This document shows positions 17,842 to 25,760 of a stretch of DNA of 64,000 bases, one piece after another; position 1 is the first letter of the stretch; the number at the start of each line of letters is the position of its first letter. The notes under the pieces were generated by a model. That model did no database searches, was not told the DNA's origin, and was given only the letters and a program-made list of their open reading frames with translations. Source of the DNA: Alphaproteobacteria bacterium LSUCC0684 (lineage in GTDB: Bacteria; Pseudomonadota; Alphaproteobacteria; Puniceispirillales; UBA1172); the NCBI GenBank assembly GCA_041228335.1, contig CP166130.1:124001-188000 (forward strand), written 5' to 3'. A program made the translations under genes and the position numbers.

Positions 17842-17858
17842 ATGGTGCCTGCTGAAAT

Positions 17859-18245
17859 TCAAGGCACATACCACATCAGGTAAATCACCAACATATCAAG
17901 AAGTGACATCACCAGGGCAATTAGTCCCGGTGATTTGAATGTTTTGTGAAAAACCTCTTCCATCGGTGGCGCATAAAGAAGATTAAGCCCCATGACGGGA
18001 ACCGCCACATACCATGGAATATAAAGCCAGATGAAACAGACCGTTGAAAAGAGGCAGGCTGTTGCAAGCACTAGCGTTGCAACACCAGGGAGGCGGAATG
18101 AGCCATTTGTGTGAGCATCTTCCTGTGCAAGAAATCCGGGCTGAAAGGCACCAGCGGCAAAAACAAAGGAAACAATCGCCATAAACATCCCGATGATGGC
18201 AAGGAAAAGCTCCCAATAGGACGGGATGGGGAGGATGAAATCCAA
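17859..18245 (-). CDS. four-helix membrane protein, unknown function
   Basis: This 128-residue protein has four clear hydrophobic segments (about 10-32, 53-74, 77-92 and 107-127) and a short polar loop AQEDAHTNGSF. It is convergent with the preceding small protein, whose gene ends 17 bases away. There is no recognisable family, and its codon use resembles its island neighbours. The region upstream (18246-18431) separates it from the divergent PanB-like gene. Confidence 0.6.
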   Translation of the reverse strand: MDFILPIPSYWELFLAIIGMFMAIVSFVFAAGAFQPGFLAQEDAHTNGSFRLPGVATLVLATACLFSTVCFIWLYIPWYVAVPVMGLNLLYAPPMEEVFHKTFKSPGLIALVMSLLDMLVIYLMWYVP

Positions 18246-18431
18246 GATCTTCTCCTGAAATTATACAACCAGTTTCAAAAACGCCGCATCAGGGGTGTTG
18301 ACGGATATTTCCACCCCTTCAGCCCATGCCTGACGCAACGTAAACTTCACCATAGCAAAATATTTTACACACTAATATATCAGTGATATTTTAAGGGTAA
18401 ATATTAAAATGGACCGTGAAGGGGAAAGCCT

Positions 18432-19298
18432 ATGGCCGAGGACAAGAAGAAAAGAACGATCACTGAAATCAGGGATTCAAAACATACCGGTGAGAAAATG
18501 GTCTATATGTCTGTCCCTGACTATACCTCGGCGAAATGGGCGGAGATGGGCGGTGTAGATGTGGCTGTAGTTGGTGATAGCCTTGCGATGATCGCCCATG
18601 GCCATGCCAACACCATTCCCGCGACCATGGACATGATGGTAATGCATGCAGCCGCTATCCGGAGGGGCGCGCCAAATACTTTTGTGCTCGGCTGCATGCC
18701 GTATCAGAGTTACAACACAATTGACCGCGCTCTGGAGAATGCCACTCGTTTCATGCAGGAGGCAGGTTCTGATGCGGTAAAACCGCAAGGCGGCAAAAGC
18801 CAGGCCCATATCCTCAAAGCACTGGTGGATTCCGGCATACCGACCGCATCCCATATCGGACTGACCCCGCATACGGTTGCCATGTTTGGCGGTTTCAAGA
18901 TACAAGGGCGCACGGCAGAAACAGCGATGAAAATCCTTGAAGATGCCCTGGCCATTGAAGATGCAGGCTGCTTCATGCTTGAATTTGAGGCCGTGCCCGG
19001 CCCGATTGCCACAGTCATTTCACAGCAGTTGGAGATACCGACGATTGGTATCGGTGCCGGTAATGGAACAGATGGGCAGATCCTTCTCTGCCACGATCTG
19101 CTTGGTGTCTTCACCGATTTCAAACCGAAATTCACCAAGAGATTTGCCAACCTGACCGATGTGGCCGTCAAAGGTGTCTCCCAATATGTTGCAGAAGTGA
19201 AGGCTGGCACTTTCCCTGACGAAGATCATACCTATGGTGTTGACGAGAAAGAATTGGACAAGTTCATGACGATGGTTGAAAAAAGGAAACAAACCTAA
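18432..19298 (+). CDS. PanB-family (ketopantoate hydroxymethyltransferase-like) enzyme with altered metal ligands
   Basis: This 288-residue TIM-barrel protein is clearly alignable with PanB over its length: VGDSLAM, GHANTIPATMDMM, RRGAP, SHIGLTPHTV..FGGFKIQGR, IPTIGIGAGNGTDGQILLCHD. Of the E. coli residues that hold the Mg2+ and substrate, D45 is kept (Asp49) and the catalytic E181 is kept (Glu186). However, D84 is replaced by Cys88 (GCMPY for ADLPF) and E114 by Gln119 (VKPQGG for VKIEGG), with one extra residue between them. Canonical PanB uses both missing acids as metal ligands. The protein is therefore probably an isoprenylated-acid or 2-oxo-acid aldolase-type paralogue and not a housekeeping pantothenate enzyme. 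A GntR regulator follows 22 bases downstream. Confidence 0.85.
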   Translation: MAEDKKKRTITEIRDSKHTGEKMVYMSVPDYTSAKWAEMGGVDVAVVGDSLAMIAHGHANTIPATMDMMVMHAAAIRRGAPNTFVLGCMPYQSYNTIDRALENATRFMQEAGSDAVKPQGGKSQAHILKALVDSGIPTASHIGLTPHTVAMFGGFKIQGRTAETAMKILEDALAIEDAGCFMLEFEAVPGPIATVISQQLEIPTIGIGAGNGTDGQILLCHDLLGVFTDFKPKFTKRFANLTDVAVKGVSQYVAEVKAGTFPDEDHTYGVDEKELDKFMTMVEKRKQT

Positions 19299-19320
19299 AA
19301 TTCAGGCAAGAAAACAATCC

Positions 19321-19971
19321 ATGAGCGACAGAAAAAGAAGTTTATCTCTTGATGCGTATAATCAGATTGAAGAATTGATTGTAACGCAGCAGTTAAAGCC
19401 GGGGCAGCTGCTTTCGGAAGCCGAATTGTCAGGCCAGCTTGGCCTGGGCCGGACTCCGATCCGGGAGGCGCTTCAACGGCTGAACTGGGACGGACTCGTA
19501 GTCATCATGCCGAGGCGAGGTGTATTGGTGTCGGAGATTGACTACGGAAAACAGATGCTCGTACTTGAAGTGCGCCGCGAAGTCGAAAGGCTGATGGCGG
19601 CAAAGGCATCTTTGCGGGCTACCCAGGAAGAACGCAACGAATTTCTGCTTATTGCTGAAAACATGGAAGAGGCGGCAAAAGTCAATGATGGAATAACCTT
19701 TATCCGATATGACGGCAGGCTAAACATCCTGCTTGCGGAAGCCTGCCACAATGAATATGCCATGCGCATGAGCCGCATCTGGAACGGGTTGTCCCGCCGT
19801 TTCTGGTATCTGCATTATCAACGCGCAGCCGATCTGCCGCTTATTGCCAAACTGCATGCCGAATTAGCTCGGGCAATAACCGAGGGTGATCCTAAACAGG
19901 CAGGCAAGGCAAGCGATACTCTCAACGACTATGTGCTGGAATTTACAAAATCTGCCTTTAACTTGCCGTAG
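19321..19971 (+). CDS. GntR family transcriptional regulator (FadR/FCD subfamily)
   Basis: This 216-residue protein has an N-terminal winged helix (AYNQIEELIVTQQLKPGQLLSEAELSGQLGLGRTPIREALQRL, the classic GntR pattern) and an all-helical FCD effector domain containing histidine and acidic ligands (YDGRLNILLAEACHNEY, HAELARAITEGD). FCD regulators usually sense small organic acids through a metal ion. The ATG at 19321 was chosen because an in-frame upstream extension has no homology and overlaps panB-like coding. It probably controls the PanB-like gene and the adjacent dioxygenase/SDR genes. Confidence 0.9.
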   Translation: MSDRKRSLSLDAYNQIEELIVTQQLKPGQLLSEAELSGQLGLGRTPIREALQRLNWDGLVVIMPRRGVLVSEIDYGKQMLVLEVRREVERLMAAKASLRATQEERNEFLLIAENMEEAAKVNDGITFIRYDGRLNILLAEACHNEYAMRMSRIWNGLSRRFWYLHYQRAADLPLIAKLHAELARAITEGDPKQAGKASDTLNDYVLEFTKSAFNLP

Positions 19972-19994
19972 TCTTAAAGGGCACGGCCATTTTG

Positions 19995-20909
19995 ATGATG
20001 GAGGAAAGATTGCTACCCGAGGAAATTTTATCATACCCGGCAAGAGTGCTCAGCCAAAGCCAGCGGGAACATTACTTTGAACATGGATATATCGGCGTTG
20101 ACGAACTTGTCCCCGCCGAAACTCTGGCTGAGCTTCAGGCTGTAACGGATGACTTTGTCGAAAAAAGCAAGAGCGTCACGAAAAGCGACGAACGGTTCGA
20201 TATCGGCCCCGGGCATTCTGCTGTCCAGCCTGTCCTGCGTCGCCTTAAATGTCCTGATTCCGCAAGCGACGTCTATTGGAATTTCGCAACCGGCCTCATG
20301 GCAGATGTCGCCGCGGACCTGCTTGGGCCAAACGTCACCTTTCATCATTCAAAACTAAACTTCAAATGGTTTGATGAAAGCGATACGGTAAAATGGCATC
20401 AGGATATCCAGTTTTTCCCGCATACAAATTACAACGTGATAACCATCGGGTGCTATCTCAGTGATACCACCATGGAAAACGGGCCTCTTGCTGTTCTCAA
20501 AGGATCGCATAATCAGGATCTTTACGATCAGTACGACAAGAATGGCAACTGGACGGGAATGCTCTCGGAAGAAGATGCTGCCGGTATTGACATGAGCCGT
20601 GTCGACTATATCACTGGCAAGGCCGGGTCAATCACTGTTCACAATGCGCGGACGCTACATTATTCACCATCGTCCAAATCACCCGTGCCGCGGCCTCTGT
20701 TGTTGAACTGCTATGCCTCGGCAGATGCAAAACCATACACAGCGCATCCCCAGCCAACAGAGAACAGCTATAAACTGGTAAGGGGTGAACCTGTTTTATG
20801 GGCGCATCATGACCCGAGACCATGCCAGATGCCGCCAGACTGGTCCAAGGGCTATACATCCATCTACGCAGCCCAGGCCGGAGAAAATAAAAGCAACTCA
20901 TCCGCCTGA
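19995..20909 (+). CDS. phytanoyl-CoA dioxygenase (PhyH) family Fe(II)/2-oxoglutarate oxygenase
   Basis: This protein of about 304 residues has the facial triad of the family: HQD (His136/Asp138 counted from the TTG at 19992) in VKWHQDIQFF and a distal His in TLHYSP about residue 223, with the following RPLLLNCY strand supplying the oxoglutarate-binding arginine. PhyH enzymes hydroxylate diverse small molecules, not just phytanoyl-CoA. The gene follows the GntR regulator by 23 bases and is convergent with the SDR pair. Several tandem ATG codons (19995, 19998) follow a TTG, so the exact start is uncertain by a few residues. Confidence 0.87.
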   Translation: MMEERLLPEEILSYPARVLSQSQREHYFEHGYIGVDELVPAETLAELQAVTDDFVEKSKSVTKSDERFDIGPGHSAVQPVLRRLKCPDSASDVYWNFATGLMADVAADLLGPNVTFHHSKLNFKWFDESDTVKWHQDIQFFPHTNYNVITIGCYLSDTTMENGPLAVLKGSHNQDLYDQYDKNGNWTGMLSEEDAAGIDMSRVDYITGKAGSITVHNARTLHYSPSSKSPVPRPLLLNCYASADAKPYTAHPQPTENSYKLVRGEPVLWAHHDPRPCQMPPDWSKGYTSIYAAQAGENKSNSSA

Positions 20910-20967
20910 ACAGTCAATCATCTGGTGGATTTTATGTTTTTCGCTCTCTCTCTGAAAAAGAGAAAGG

Positions 20968-21723
20968 TCAGGGCATGACGCTGCCGCCATTGACCCCATA
21001 AATCTGCCCGGTGACAAAACTGGCTTTATCGCTGGCAAGAAAAACGGCAAGACCAGCAATTTCGTCAGGCTGACCTATTCGTTCCATCGGGATCTGTTCT
21101 TCTTTTTCCCGCCATTCAGGTGTCATGTTTTCAAGGTCCAGCATATCGGTGTCCACCGGCCCCGGGGCAATTCCATTGACAAGTATATGCGGCGCAAATT
21201 CAAGCGCCCAGGATTTGGTGAGGGCATTGATCGCCCCCTTTGATGCGGCATAAAGCCCGAAACTTTCCCTTCCCAGGAAACCGAGATCAGAGCTGATATT
21301 GATGATACGACCTTCCGTGCCATTTGCCTTCATGCGCATCAGAACTTCCCGGCCGGTCAGGAATGTTCCGCGGAGATTTATTGCCATCAGGTGGTCGAAT
21401 TCGGCCGCACTTGTCTCAATGGTTGGTTTTTCGAGTATAACGCCGGCATTGTTAACCAGAATATCTATCTGGATATTCTGCTTATCAATCACTTGAAAGA
21501 AGTCAAGGATTGCCCGTTCATCCGATATCTCGGCTTTGATGGCGGTCACCATATTTCCATGTCTTATAATGTTTTCCCTGGTCTTTTCAGCAGCATCTGG
21601 AGAACTGTTATAGGTAAAAACGATATCAGCACCTGCTTCAGCCATAGCCATGGCGATGGCTCTGCCAATACCGCGTGAGGCCCCTGTTATCAGCGCAGTT
21701 TTTCCCTTAAGGCTGATTTTCAT
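20968..21723 (-). CDS. short-chain dehydrogenase/reductase (3-oxoacyl-ACP reductase-like)
   Basis: This 251-residue classical SDR has a TGxxxGIG cofactor motif (TGASRGIG, residues 14-21), NNAG, and a catalytic Ser-Tyr-Lys set with YAASK, then PGPVDTDM. It uses NAD(P)H to interconvert an alcohol and a ketone. The start overlaps the end of the next upstream SDR gene by 4 bases (ATGA type), so the two are coupled. A 150-bp partial copy of its 3' end lies at 6704-6854, evidence for rearrangement between the islands. It belongs to the transporter operon 25329-20968. Confidence 0.9.
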   Translation of the reverse strand: MKISLKGKTALITGASRGIGRAIAMAMAEAGADIVFTYNSSPDAAEKTRENIIRHGNMVTAIKAEISDERAILDFFQVIDKQNIQIDILVNNAGVILEKPTIETSAAEFDHLMAINLRGTFLTGREVLMRMKANGTEGRIINISSDLGFLGRESFGLYAASKGAINALTKSWALEFAPHILVNGIAPGPVDTDMLDLENMTPEWREKEEQIPMERIGQPDEIAGLAVFLASDKASFVTGQIYGVNGGSVMP

Positions 21724-22499
21724 CCCAGCACCTCACCACGATCGACATTGATAGCCTGTCCGGTAATATTGGCGGCGTAATCAGATGCCAGAAAAAGATA
21801 AGTCTGGCTGACATCTTCCGGTTTCATCAATCCGTCAAGAGACTGGGCGTCGACAATTTCCTTTAAGAGATCGGTTTCAGTTGTCTGAATTTTTTCCGAC
21901 ATCCATTTAAGTGATTTCATGGCGGCTTCGGTTTCCACCCAACCGGGGCATACGGCGTTGACGCGAATTCCAGCAGGCCCCAGTTCTTTTGAAAGAGAGC
22001 GCATGAAACCGATATTGGCGTGCTTGGACGCGCAATAGGCGCTGAACTCTGCTACGGCTGTTTTCCCCCAGATGGAGGAGGTAATGATAATGCTCCCGCC
22101 CTTAGGTATTTTGGGGATGGCCGCATTGCTGACATAAAACGTACCCAGAACGTTGATGGATATAATGCGCTCAAAATCAGCAATGGTGCTGCTATCCCGG
22201 CTGGTAATCGGGGTTGGCTTTTCAAGGCCCGCATTATTGACCAGCACATCAATCTGATCGATTTCGCCAAGGATATCCTCCACCTCATCCTTACGGCTGA
22301 TATCGCATTGATAGGATTTAACGCGGCATCCCTCTATCGACGACAATTTCTCTCCGGCGCTGAAGATGCCTTTACCGCTGGACAGAATATGCACCTCGGC
22401 GCAATGGCGCGCAAATGCCTCGGCTACGCCATAGCCTATCCCGCGCGAGGCACCTGTAACAACTACGGACTTATTGGTGAAATCAAACCCTGATGACAT
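21720..22499 (-). CDS. short-chain dehydrogenase/reductase
   Basis: This 259-residue classical SDR has TGASRGIG at residues 14-21, NNAG after IDVLV, the catalytic Ser in ITSSIW, YCASK, and a C-terminal GQAINVDRG. It is not a duplicate of its neighbour; the two proteins are well diverged. It sits 24 bases downstream of the ABC ATPase gene and overlaps the next SDR gene by 4 bases, so the operon order is binding protein, permease, ATPase, SDR, SDR. Two dehydrogenases directly behind an importer suggest sequential oxidation of the imported compound. Confidence 0.9.
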   Translation of the reverse strand: MSSGFDFTNKSVVVTGASRGIGYGVAEAFARHCAEVHILSSGKGIFSAGEKLSSIEGCRVKSYQCDISRKDEVEDILGEIDQIDVLVNNAGLEKPTPITSRDSSTIADFERIISINVLGTFYVSNAAIPKIPKGGSIIITSSIWGKTAVAEFSAYCASKHANIGFMRSLSKELGPAGIRVNAVCPGWVETEAAMKSLKWMSEKIQTTETDLLKEIVDAQSLDGLMKPEDVSQTYLFLASDYAANITGQAINVDRGEVLG

Positions 22500-22523
22500 G
22501 AAATCTCTTTATGCTCTCCCTGC

Positions 22524-23342
22524 TCACGCATGCGCCTGTGATCGCATCAATCGCATCAATTCCTGTTCAGCCATTTTATAGCCTTTTTCCGAAAGAATAT
22601 CTTCCTTGCGGATGAACCTTTTGTTTTTTTTGAACGATATTGGCATATCGCTGATGATGTTGGCCGGCCTTTTTGAAAAAAAGATGATACGGTCGCCGAG
22701 AAAAAGTGCCTCTCCCAGGTCATGGGTGACAAGAATAATGGTTGTCTTGGTGGATTGGGCGATCGAAATCAGCAATTCCTGCATATTCCAGCGTGTTTCG
22801 GCATCGAGTGCACCGAAAGGTTCATCCATCAAGAGCAATTCAGGCTCATTTGCCAGAGTACGGGCGATGGCAACACGCTGTTTCATACCGCCGGAAAGCT
22901 GTTTGGGATAGGCATTCCTGAAATCCTTTAACCCAACCAATTCAAGATAATATTCAACACGTTCCTTGCGGATGGCCGCATCAACCTTGTTGAGTTTCAT
23001 TCCGTACTCGATGTTTTTTGATACCGTCAGCCACTCAAAAGATGTGTAACTTTGAAAGACCATGCCTCGTTTTCGGGAAGGACCATCCACCATCTGATCC
23101 CCATGGATGATCTGGCCGCTGCTAGGTATCTCCAAACCTGCAATCATTCTCAGAACGGTGGATTTACCGCAACCCGACGGTCCAAGAAGAACAGTGAGTT
23201 CATTCTCCATAACATGGAAACTGACCCCCTTTACAGCTTCAACGGGGTGGGCTGAGTTCTGGTCAAAGACTTTATGCAGGTCTTCTATCCGAAGAATGGT
23301 ATTTTTGTCTGAAACAGCTGATCTTTTTGAAACGGGTTTCAT
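22524..23342 (-). CDS. ABC transporter ATP-binding protein (TauB/SsuB/NrtD type)
   Basis: This 272-residue ATPase has Walker A GPSGCGKST, Q-loop QSYTSFEW, signature LSGGMKQR, Walker B LLLMDEP, the D-loop GALD and H-loop VTHD. Its closest overall pattern (ML..AGLE.P.SG.I, fused to a helical tail) is that of the nitrate/sulfonate/taurine importer ATPases. It energises the permease encoded 34 bases upstream. It acts at the cytoplasmic face of the inner membrane. Confidence 0.92.
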   Translation of the reverse strand: MKPVSKRSAVSDKNTILRIEDLHKVFDQNSAHPVEAVKGVSFHVMENELTVLLGPSGCGKSTVLRMIAGLEIPSSGQIIHGDQMVDGPSRKRGMVFQSYTSFEWLTVSKNIEYGMKLNKVDAAIRKERVEYYLELVGLKDFRNAYPKQLSGGMKQRVAIARTLANEPELLLMDEPFGALDAETRWNMQELLISIAQSTKTTIILVTHDLGEALFLGDRIIFFSKRPANIISDMPISFKKNKRFIRKEDILSEKGYKMAEQELMRLMRSQAHA

Positions 23343-23376
23343 TTCGATATTTTCCCTAAATCAGGTTTCAGCCCAG

Positions 23377-24168
23377 TTAGTAAAGATAGGCAAAGAGCTT
23401 TCGGTGAAGAAAACGAAACAGCAGATCAAAGATCAAACCCAGCGCCCCGATGATCATAATGCCTGCCATGATTTCATCCGTGTGCAAAAACCGTCTGGCC
23501 CGCATCATCATCGCGCCAATACCTGTAGTCGAGGCGACGATTTCTGCTATCACCAGATAGGTCCATGTTACCGCCAGCATCTGACGCATGGAAACAACGA
23601 TGTCTGGCAGAACAGCCGGAATGACAACAGTGTGGATCAATTGCCTTCTGGTCGCCCCCAGCGTCGCTGCCGTTTCCAGCAATTCAAGTTTCACTTTTTT
23701 CGTGTAATCCATCACCATGGTGATGAGAAAGAACACCACTCCTATAAAAAGCAAGGCAAGTTTGGGGGTCTCTCCAGTGCCAAACCACATCAGCAGCACC
23801 GGTATGAAGGAAGGGGCAGGCAGATACCGCCAGGCGGATACAAATGGATTGAAAAAAGATTCAACAGCATGGGAGTATCCCATCATGATACCCAGCGGTA
23901 CAGCCACGACAGAAGCCAGGAAAAAGCTGATGATCACCCGCCATATACTGTGCAAAATGTCTTCGGCAAAACTACGCTCGAAAATTAACTCACGCAGAGC
24001 TTCCAGCACATCAACCGGGCCAGGCACAAGTAATGGGTTAACCCAACCCATGCTTGATGATATCTGCCAGAGGCCAAAGAAAATACCCCAGATCGAGATG
24101 CCCAGATAAATGCTGGTCATCCGTTTGACCGGCTTTCTGATCTCTAGCTTTTTTTTCGTTTCGCTCAT
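23377..24168 (-). CDS. ABC transporter permease (TauC/SsuC type)
   Basis: This 263-residue protein has about six hydrophobic segments and the EAA-type cytoplasmic loop ETAATLGATRRQLIHTVVIPAVLPDI that contacts the ATPase. The C-terminal part VTWTYLVIAEIVASTTGIGAMMMRARR is the usual TauC/SsuC sequence. The frame is open to 24261, but the ATG at 24168 (MSETKKKLE) gives the normal family N-terminus; the extra 31 residues look non-homologous. It is the membrane channel of the TauABC-like importer. Confidence 0.9.
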   Translation of the reverse strand: MSETKKKLEIRKPVKRMTSIYLGISIWGIFFGLWQISSSMGWVNPLLVPGPVDVLEALRELIFERSFAEDILHSIWRVIISFFLASVVAVPLGIMMGYSHAVESFFNPFVSAWRYLPAPSFIPVLLMWFGTGETPKLALLFIGVVFFLITMVMDYTKKVKLELLETAATLGATRRQLIHTVVIPAVLPDIVVSMRQMLAVTWTYLVIAEIVASTTGIGAMMMRARRFLHTDEIMAGIMIIGALGLIFDLLFRFLHRKLFAYLY

Positions 24169-24261
24169 GGCGGAGGTTCGGTTTTTTGGTCTGGTCGGAT
24201 CTGCTTGATAAACATGGGTTAGAGGCAGCACCAGTGATGCTGCCTCTAATCGAAACGGCAT

Positions 24262-25329
24262 TTATCTGGCGGAGATGGACTGCCTGTAGCCTTGCTTGAC
24301 GAGATCACCCATCAGGCTGCAGTCAATGCCTTTGCCGGCATCATGGGACTTGCTCATCAGCCCAAGCTTGATCCACCATTCATTGGTCAGGGATACAACA
24401 TCCTTCATCGAGCCATTAGGCAGGCCAAACGGGGGATTTCCATCAAGCACCCCGCAGACACGGGCAGATTCATTGAAATCATACATGTAGATGCCGCCGT
24501 CGAAAAACTTGCCATTGGTTCCGATGACATAGCCGATATCTTCGGCGGGCCATTGCAGATAATCGGCAAAGAGCTGGTTAACTTCTTCGGTGTTGTCATG
24601 CCAATACTGCACGGCATCCCAGCGGGCCTTGAGCATATCAACCGCAACTGCTCTCCGCTGGCTGATGAAATTGGTGTTCATATACATCACATCCATGAAG
24701 ATGCCTGTCTTGAGCATGTCTGGATCAGCAGTGTTGATCACGCTTTTTGTGCCAGGGCGGCTTTCAATAACCTTGCTGATCCACGGCTCATACATGTAGG
24801 CCGCCGCCAGATCACCTGACATCATGGGACCGACCGCTTCGTCAGCGTTAAGGTTCACCCAGCTCACGTCATCAGGTGAGATTCCGTTTTTATCCAGGAA
24901 TAACCCCATCAGGAGATGGCCGATATAGGCTTGAGGTGCGGATACCTTCTGCCCTTTCAACGCGCCGATATCCTGATCCGGGGAAAGGATGATATGGTCA
25001 ACACCATAAGACGGGTTCAAAAAGGCCACATTGGCAACGGGCGTGTTGCTGTCAATGGTCAATGGCGTGTAATCTCCTGTGCAGAGATAGATATCTATCT
25101 GGCCGGCTGCAAGAGCGGAGTGCCCCCCAATCGGATCTTCGAAAATTGTAAGATTAAGGTCATAATCAGGGGCAAGATTTTTTTGCCGTACGACTTCATA
25201 CATGGCATAGCCCGGCCATGAAACGCATATCCCGATATTGACATTTTCCTTGGCTGCCGCCTGAAAATTTACACTTAAAACAGCACCAAGCGTGGCCAGG
25301 GTTGCGAGTATCATTTTTGCCAATTTCAT
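24262..25329 (-). CDS. ABC transporter substrate-binding protein (nitrate/sulfonate/taurine type)
   Basis: This 355-residue secreted protein has a signal peptide (MKLAKMILATLATLG to FQAAAKENV), then NIGICVSWPGYAMYEVVRQK and GGHSALAAGQIDIYLCTGDYTPL, the pattern of NMT1/TauA/SsuA binding proteins. The ATG at 25329 follows GGAGG by 7 bases; the longer frame has an unlikely N-terminus. It is the first gene of a five-gene minus-strand operon next to the tRNA-Arg, the tRNA-proximal cargo of the inner island. Ligands of this family include taurine, alkanesulfonates, thiamine precursors and aromatic acids, so the compound is open. Confidence 0.9.
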   Translation of the reverse strand: MKLAKMILATLATLGAVLSVNFQAAAKENVNIGICVSWPGYAMYEVVRQKNLAPDYDLNLTIFEDPIGGHSALAAGQIDIYLCTGDYTPLTIDSNTPVANVAFLNPSYGVDHIILSPDQDIGALKGQKVSAPQAYIGHLLMGLFLDKNGISPDDVSWVNLNADEAVGPMMSGDLAAAYMYEPWISKVIESRPGTKSVINTADPDMLKTGIFMDVMYMNTNFISQRRAVAVDMLKARWDAVQYWHDNTEEVNQLFADYLQWPAEDIGYVIGTNGKFFDGGIYMYDFNESARVCGVLDGNPPFGLPNGSMKDVVSLTNEWWIKLGLMSKSHDAGKGIDCSLMGDLVKQGYRQSISAR

Positions 25330-25538
25330 TTCTTCCTCCCGAAATAAATTTACTATTTCTAATATTATAATCAAATAATAAGCTGTGGTTGTCTATCACT
25401 GTTTTTGAACGTCTAAATTATCTGAAATAAAATTCAGAAGCCGGGATTGACGAAAGAATACCTCAATTCCCAGCGTACTTGCAGGGCTGAAATACCTTCT
25501 CGATTTGCCAGAAGATATCCTCAACTTCCCAACTTGGG

Positions 25539-25615
25539 TGGTGATCCCGGCAGGACTCGAACCTGCTACCTTGAGATTAGGAATCTCACGCTCTATCCTG
25601 ATGAGCTACGGGACC
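25539..25615 (-). tRNA. tRNA-Arg (anticodon CCT)
   Basis: The minus strand folds into a full cloverleaf: acceptor GGTCCCG/CGGGATC, D arm GCTC/GAGC, anticodon stem TGAGA/TCTCA with loop TTCCTAA (anticodon CCT), T arm GCAGG-TTCGAGT-CCTGC, and an encoded CCA at 25541-25539. It is complete and should decode AGG. Its 3' end points to lower coordinates, and two partial copies of that end at 10313 and 4445 show repeated use as an integration site. Confidence 0.95.
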
Positions 25616-25760
25616 ACAAGGCATGTGATACCACATCCCATCCCTTTTGTTGAGGCATGAATACCAATCTTTTGCCTCGATCCGTTTTTACGCATTCCCT
25701 TGATGCATTTATCAGGTGGCGGGCTGACCGGATTGGCGGGCTGTCTTGCGAGCCGTGCTC

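Noticed and set aside
20944-20967. A terminator between the PhyH and SDR genes
   Set aside because: Only a five-pair TCTCT/AGAGA stem with an A-rich loop is available, too weak to call.
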